Assembly: GCA_021806765.1 (NCBI GenBank)
Contig: JAJZQR010000284.1
Location: 1 to 6,945 of the forward strand
DNA: 6,945 nt
Source: Chloroflexota bacterium
Lineage (GTDB): Bacteria > Chloroflexota > UBA6077
Direction of reading: 5' to 3'
A program made the translations under genes and the position numbers. A model generated the notes under the pieces. That model worked only from the letters and a program-made list of their open reading frames with translations. It ran no database searches and was not told the origin of the DNA. How positions within the stretch are numbered: position 1 is the stretch's first letter; each line of letters starts with the position of its first letter. This document shows positions 6,043 through 6,945 of this stretch, piece after piece.

Positions 6043-6051
6043 ATTGTACCA
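6043..6051 (-). promoter_or_regulatory. Extended -10 promoter for the translin-CCA unit
   Basis: Read on the minus strand this is TGGTACAAT: a TGn extension plus TACAAT, 5 of 6 matches to the -10 consensus. No clear -35 lies 17 bp upstream, as is allowed for extended -10 promoters. Transcription would start about 60 nt before ATG 5976. A perfect minus-strand TTGACA at 6109-6114 lacks a well-placed -10. Confidence 0.5.
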
Positions 6052-6112
6052 TGGATCAGCGGCCTGGCGGCGGTCCGCAACTTGCGCCAATTACCTCAAC
6101 CAGGGTGATGTC

Positions 6113-6118
6113 AAGGAG
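6113..6118 (+). promoter_or_regulatory. Ribosome binding site of the cupin gene
   Basis: AAGGAG lies 8 nt before ATG 6127, a near-ideal Shine-Dalgarno match that fixes the cupin start. No clear plus-strand promoter was found in the 150-bp divergent gap. Confidence 0.75.
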
Positions 6119-6126
6119 TATCCCGT

Positions 6127-6483
6127 ATGGCCGAACAGATCGAACAATTCGAGTTCCCGGCCTTCATCAAGAACCTTCCCGAGGCGGATATCCCCTATGC
6201 CGGGCTTCAGGGACGAGCGCTGCGGGGCGACCGCGTGCTGGCGGTGTTCAACGAGGCAGACGTGGAGGTGGACGTCGTAGAACACTCCCACGGTGACCAA
6301 TGGGGCATAGTGCTGGAGGGTCGTGTCGACTACATCGTGGCGGGCCAGACTCAGCACTATTACGCAGGGGATACCTACTTTATCCCCGCGGGAGTCCCAC
6401 ACGGTGTCAAGTTCTACCCCGGCTCGCGGTCGGTGGACTTCTTCTCCGACCCGGACCGCTACGGAATGAAGTCGCAGAGGTAG
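6127..6483 (+). CDS. Small single-domain cupin protein
   Basis: A 118-residue protein forming one cupin_2 beta-barrel. Cupin motif 1 is VVEHSHGDQWGIVLEG (50-65), with metal-ligand candidates H53 and H55. The usual glutamate of HxHxxxE is replaced by Q58, as in a subgroup of cupins with an HSHxxQW motif. Motif 2 is GDTYFIPAGVPHGV (81-94), with H92 as the third histidine ligand. Length fits a stand-alone cupin. There is no signal peptide or DNA-binding domain, so it is probably a cytoplasmic sugar- or small-ligand-binding protein, or an isomerase or dioxygenase-like enzyme; the substrate cannot be inferred. It is divergent from the translin-CCA unit and preceded by a strong AAGGAG site. Confidence 0.93.
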   Translation: MAEQIEQFEFPAFIKNLPEADIPYAGLQGRALRGDRVLAVFNEADVEVDVVEHSHGDQWGIVLEGRVDYIVAGQTQHYYAGDTYFIPAGVPHGVKFYPGSRSVDFFSDPDRYGMKSQR

Positions 6484-6484
6484 T

Positions 6485-6498
6485 GCCCGAAAGCGGGC
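6485..6498 (+). terminator. Small hairpin directly after the cupin stop
   Basis: GCCCG (6485-6489) pairs with CGGGC (6494-6498) around the tetraloop AAAG, starting 2 bp after the TAG. No T-run follows, so termination would be weak or Rho-dependent. Confidence 0.35.
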
Positions 6499-6601
6499 GA
6501 ACTGGGGGACTCGCGGGAATCGAGCGGTGCCTGGTCTGCCGGTTGCAGTCGGTTGGCGGGCAAGATCACCGCTTACTGCCCCGTGCCTGCCCGGCGACGA
6601 G

Positions 6602-6612
6602 TGTGCTACACT
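6602..6612 (+). promoter_or_regulatory. Possible extended -10 promoter upstream of the DUF2079-like fragment
   Basis: TGTGCTACACT contains TGC followed by TACACT (4 of 6 matches plus the TGn extension). No -35 box is evident. It could be the original promoter of the membrane protein gene, in which case the lost coding sequence lay between about 6640 and 6670. Confidence 0.3.
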
Positions 6613-6668
6613 CTGCGCGCCACTCCATCGACTCCGAGTGCATATCTCGGCCAGGTCACTGTTTACAG

Positions 6669-6945
6669 TTCCTTTTGTGGGCCTTCTACTTCGCCGGCAA
6701 CGGTCGATGGTCGGGCTACGCGGTCACATCCCTGCTGGCGGCTGGGACCAAGGAGGAGGTGGGATTGGTCGTCGGGATGATGGGCCTCTACCTGGCCATC
6801 ACCAGGCGTTCCCGTACCCCCTTCTTCGTCGCCGTAGCGGGAGTGGTGACCTCCTTGGTGGCCGTCCTGGTCGTCATACCGGCCTTCAACCCCACCCGAT
6901 CCTCCCCCTACGCCGGATACTACAGCTACCTGGGCAGTAACATGG
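6669..6945 (+). pseudogene. DUF2079-like membrane protein fragment, lacking its N-terminus, cut by window edge
   Basis: In the frame starting at 6669 the sequence reads FLLWAFYFAGNGRWSGY, then LLAAGTKEEVGLVVGMMGLYLAI, RRSRTPFFVAVAGVVTSL, VLVVIPAFNP and a YYSYLG segment. I recognise this as the interior of DUF2079 integral membrane proteins, including the (T/V)KE(E/D)VGL motif and the IPxFN segment. Two hydrophobic helices are visible (about residues 19-42 and 50-67 of the fragment). Family members normally have several hundred residues with multiple helices before this point. Upstream the same frame stays open but reads as non-homologous sequence, and no ATG with a ribosome binding site is available (TTG 6675 would be the nearest start). 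The N-terminal part is therefore missing by deletion or misassembly; the C-terminus lies beyond the window. The family's biochemical function is unknown to me. Confidence 0.6.

Noticed and set aside
6109..6114. Perfect minus-strand TTGACA -35 box upstream of the translin gene
   Set aside because: No acceptable -10 lies 16-18 bp downstream on that strand, and the bases overlap the cupin ribosome binding site; the extended -10 at 6043-6051 is better.
6527..6940. 137-codon plus-strand frame covering the right edge
   Set aside because: The third frame over the same bases gives clear DUF2079-like sequence with hydrophobic helices; this frame is Arg/Gly-rich and motif-free, though its 6638-6690 part could be a leftover N-terminus.

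Overview
The window is GC-rich bacterial DNA, most likely from an uncultured member of the Chloroflexota. Three things suggest this: a large LysM-amidase carrying a two-part spacer module I associate with that phylum; a prokaryotic translin-family protein beside a CCA-adding enzyme; and a DUF2079-type membrane protein fragment. The assignment rests on recognition by eye, not on a search.

Left to right: positions 1-303 hold no convincing gene, but have several inverted repeats and a possible promoter for the next gene. Positions 304-2241 (+) encode a secreted LysM/amidase_3 cell-wall hydrolase. An 85-125 bp gap with a small hairpin and a heptamer microsatellite follows. Positions 2367-3233 (+) encode a solitary DNA amino-methyltransferase with no visible restriction partner. 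Its stop codon sits inside the ribosome binding site of the next gene (3242-3850, +), an M20 metallopeptidase with a large in-frame internal deletion that has lost nearly all its metal ligands. A 16-bp tandem repeat lies between this remnant and the convergent minus-strand genes.

The minus strand carries a two-gene unit: a translin/TRAX-like protein (5976-5272), then, 8 bp further on, a CCA tRNA nucleotidyltransferase/poly(A) polymerase with an HD domain (5263-3902). A good extended -10 promoter precedes the unit, with a 10-bp palindrome at the predicted transcription start. Divergent from it is a small cupin gene (6127-6483, +). The right edge (about 6669-6945, +) is a DUF2079-like membrane protein whose N-terminal part is missing.

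No defence island, CRISPR array, transposase or tRNA gene is visible. The strongest biological lead is the translin-CCA pair: it puts a possible RNA-binding or RNA-cleaving translin-family protein in one operon with a tRNA 3'-end enzyme. The second theme is gene decay: two genes in 3.5 kb have lost large internal or N-terminal parts while their remaining frames stay open. This is either real erosion or a sign of assembly collapse.
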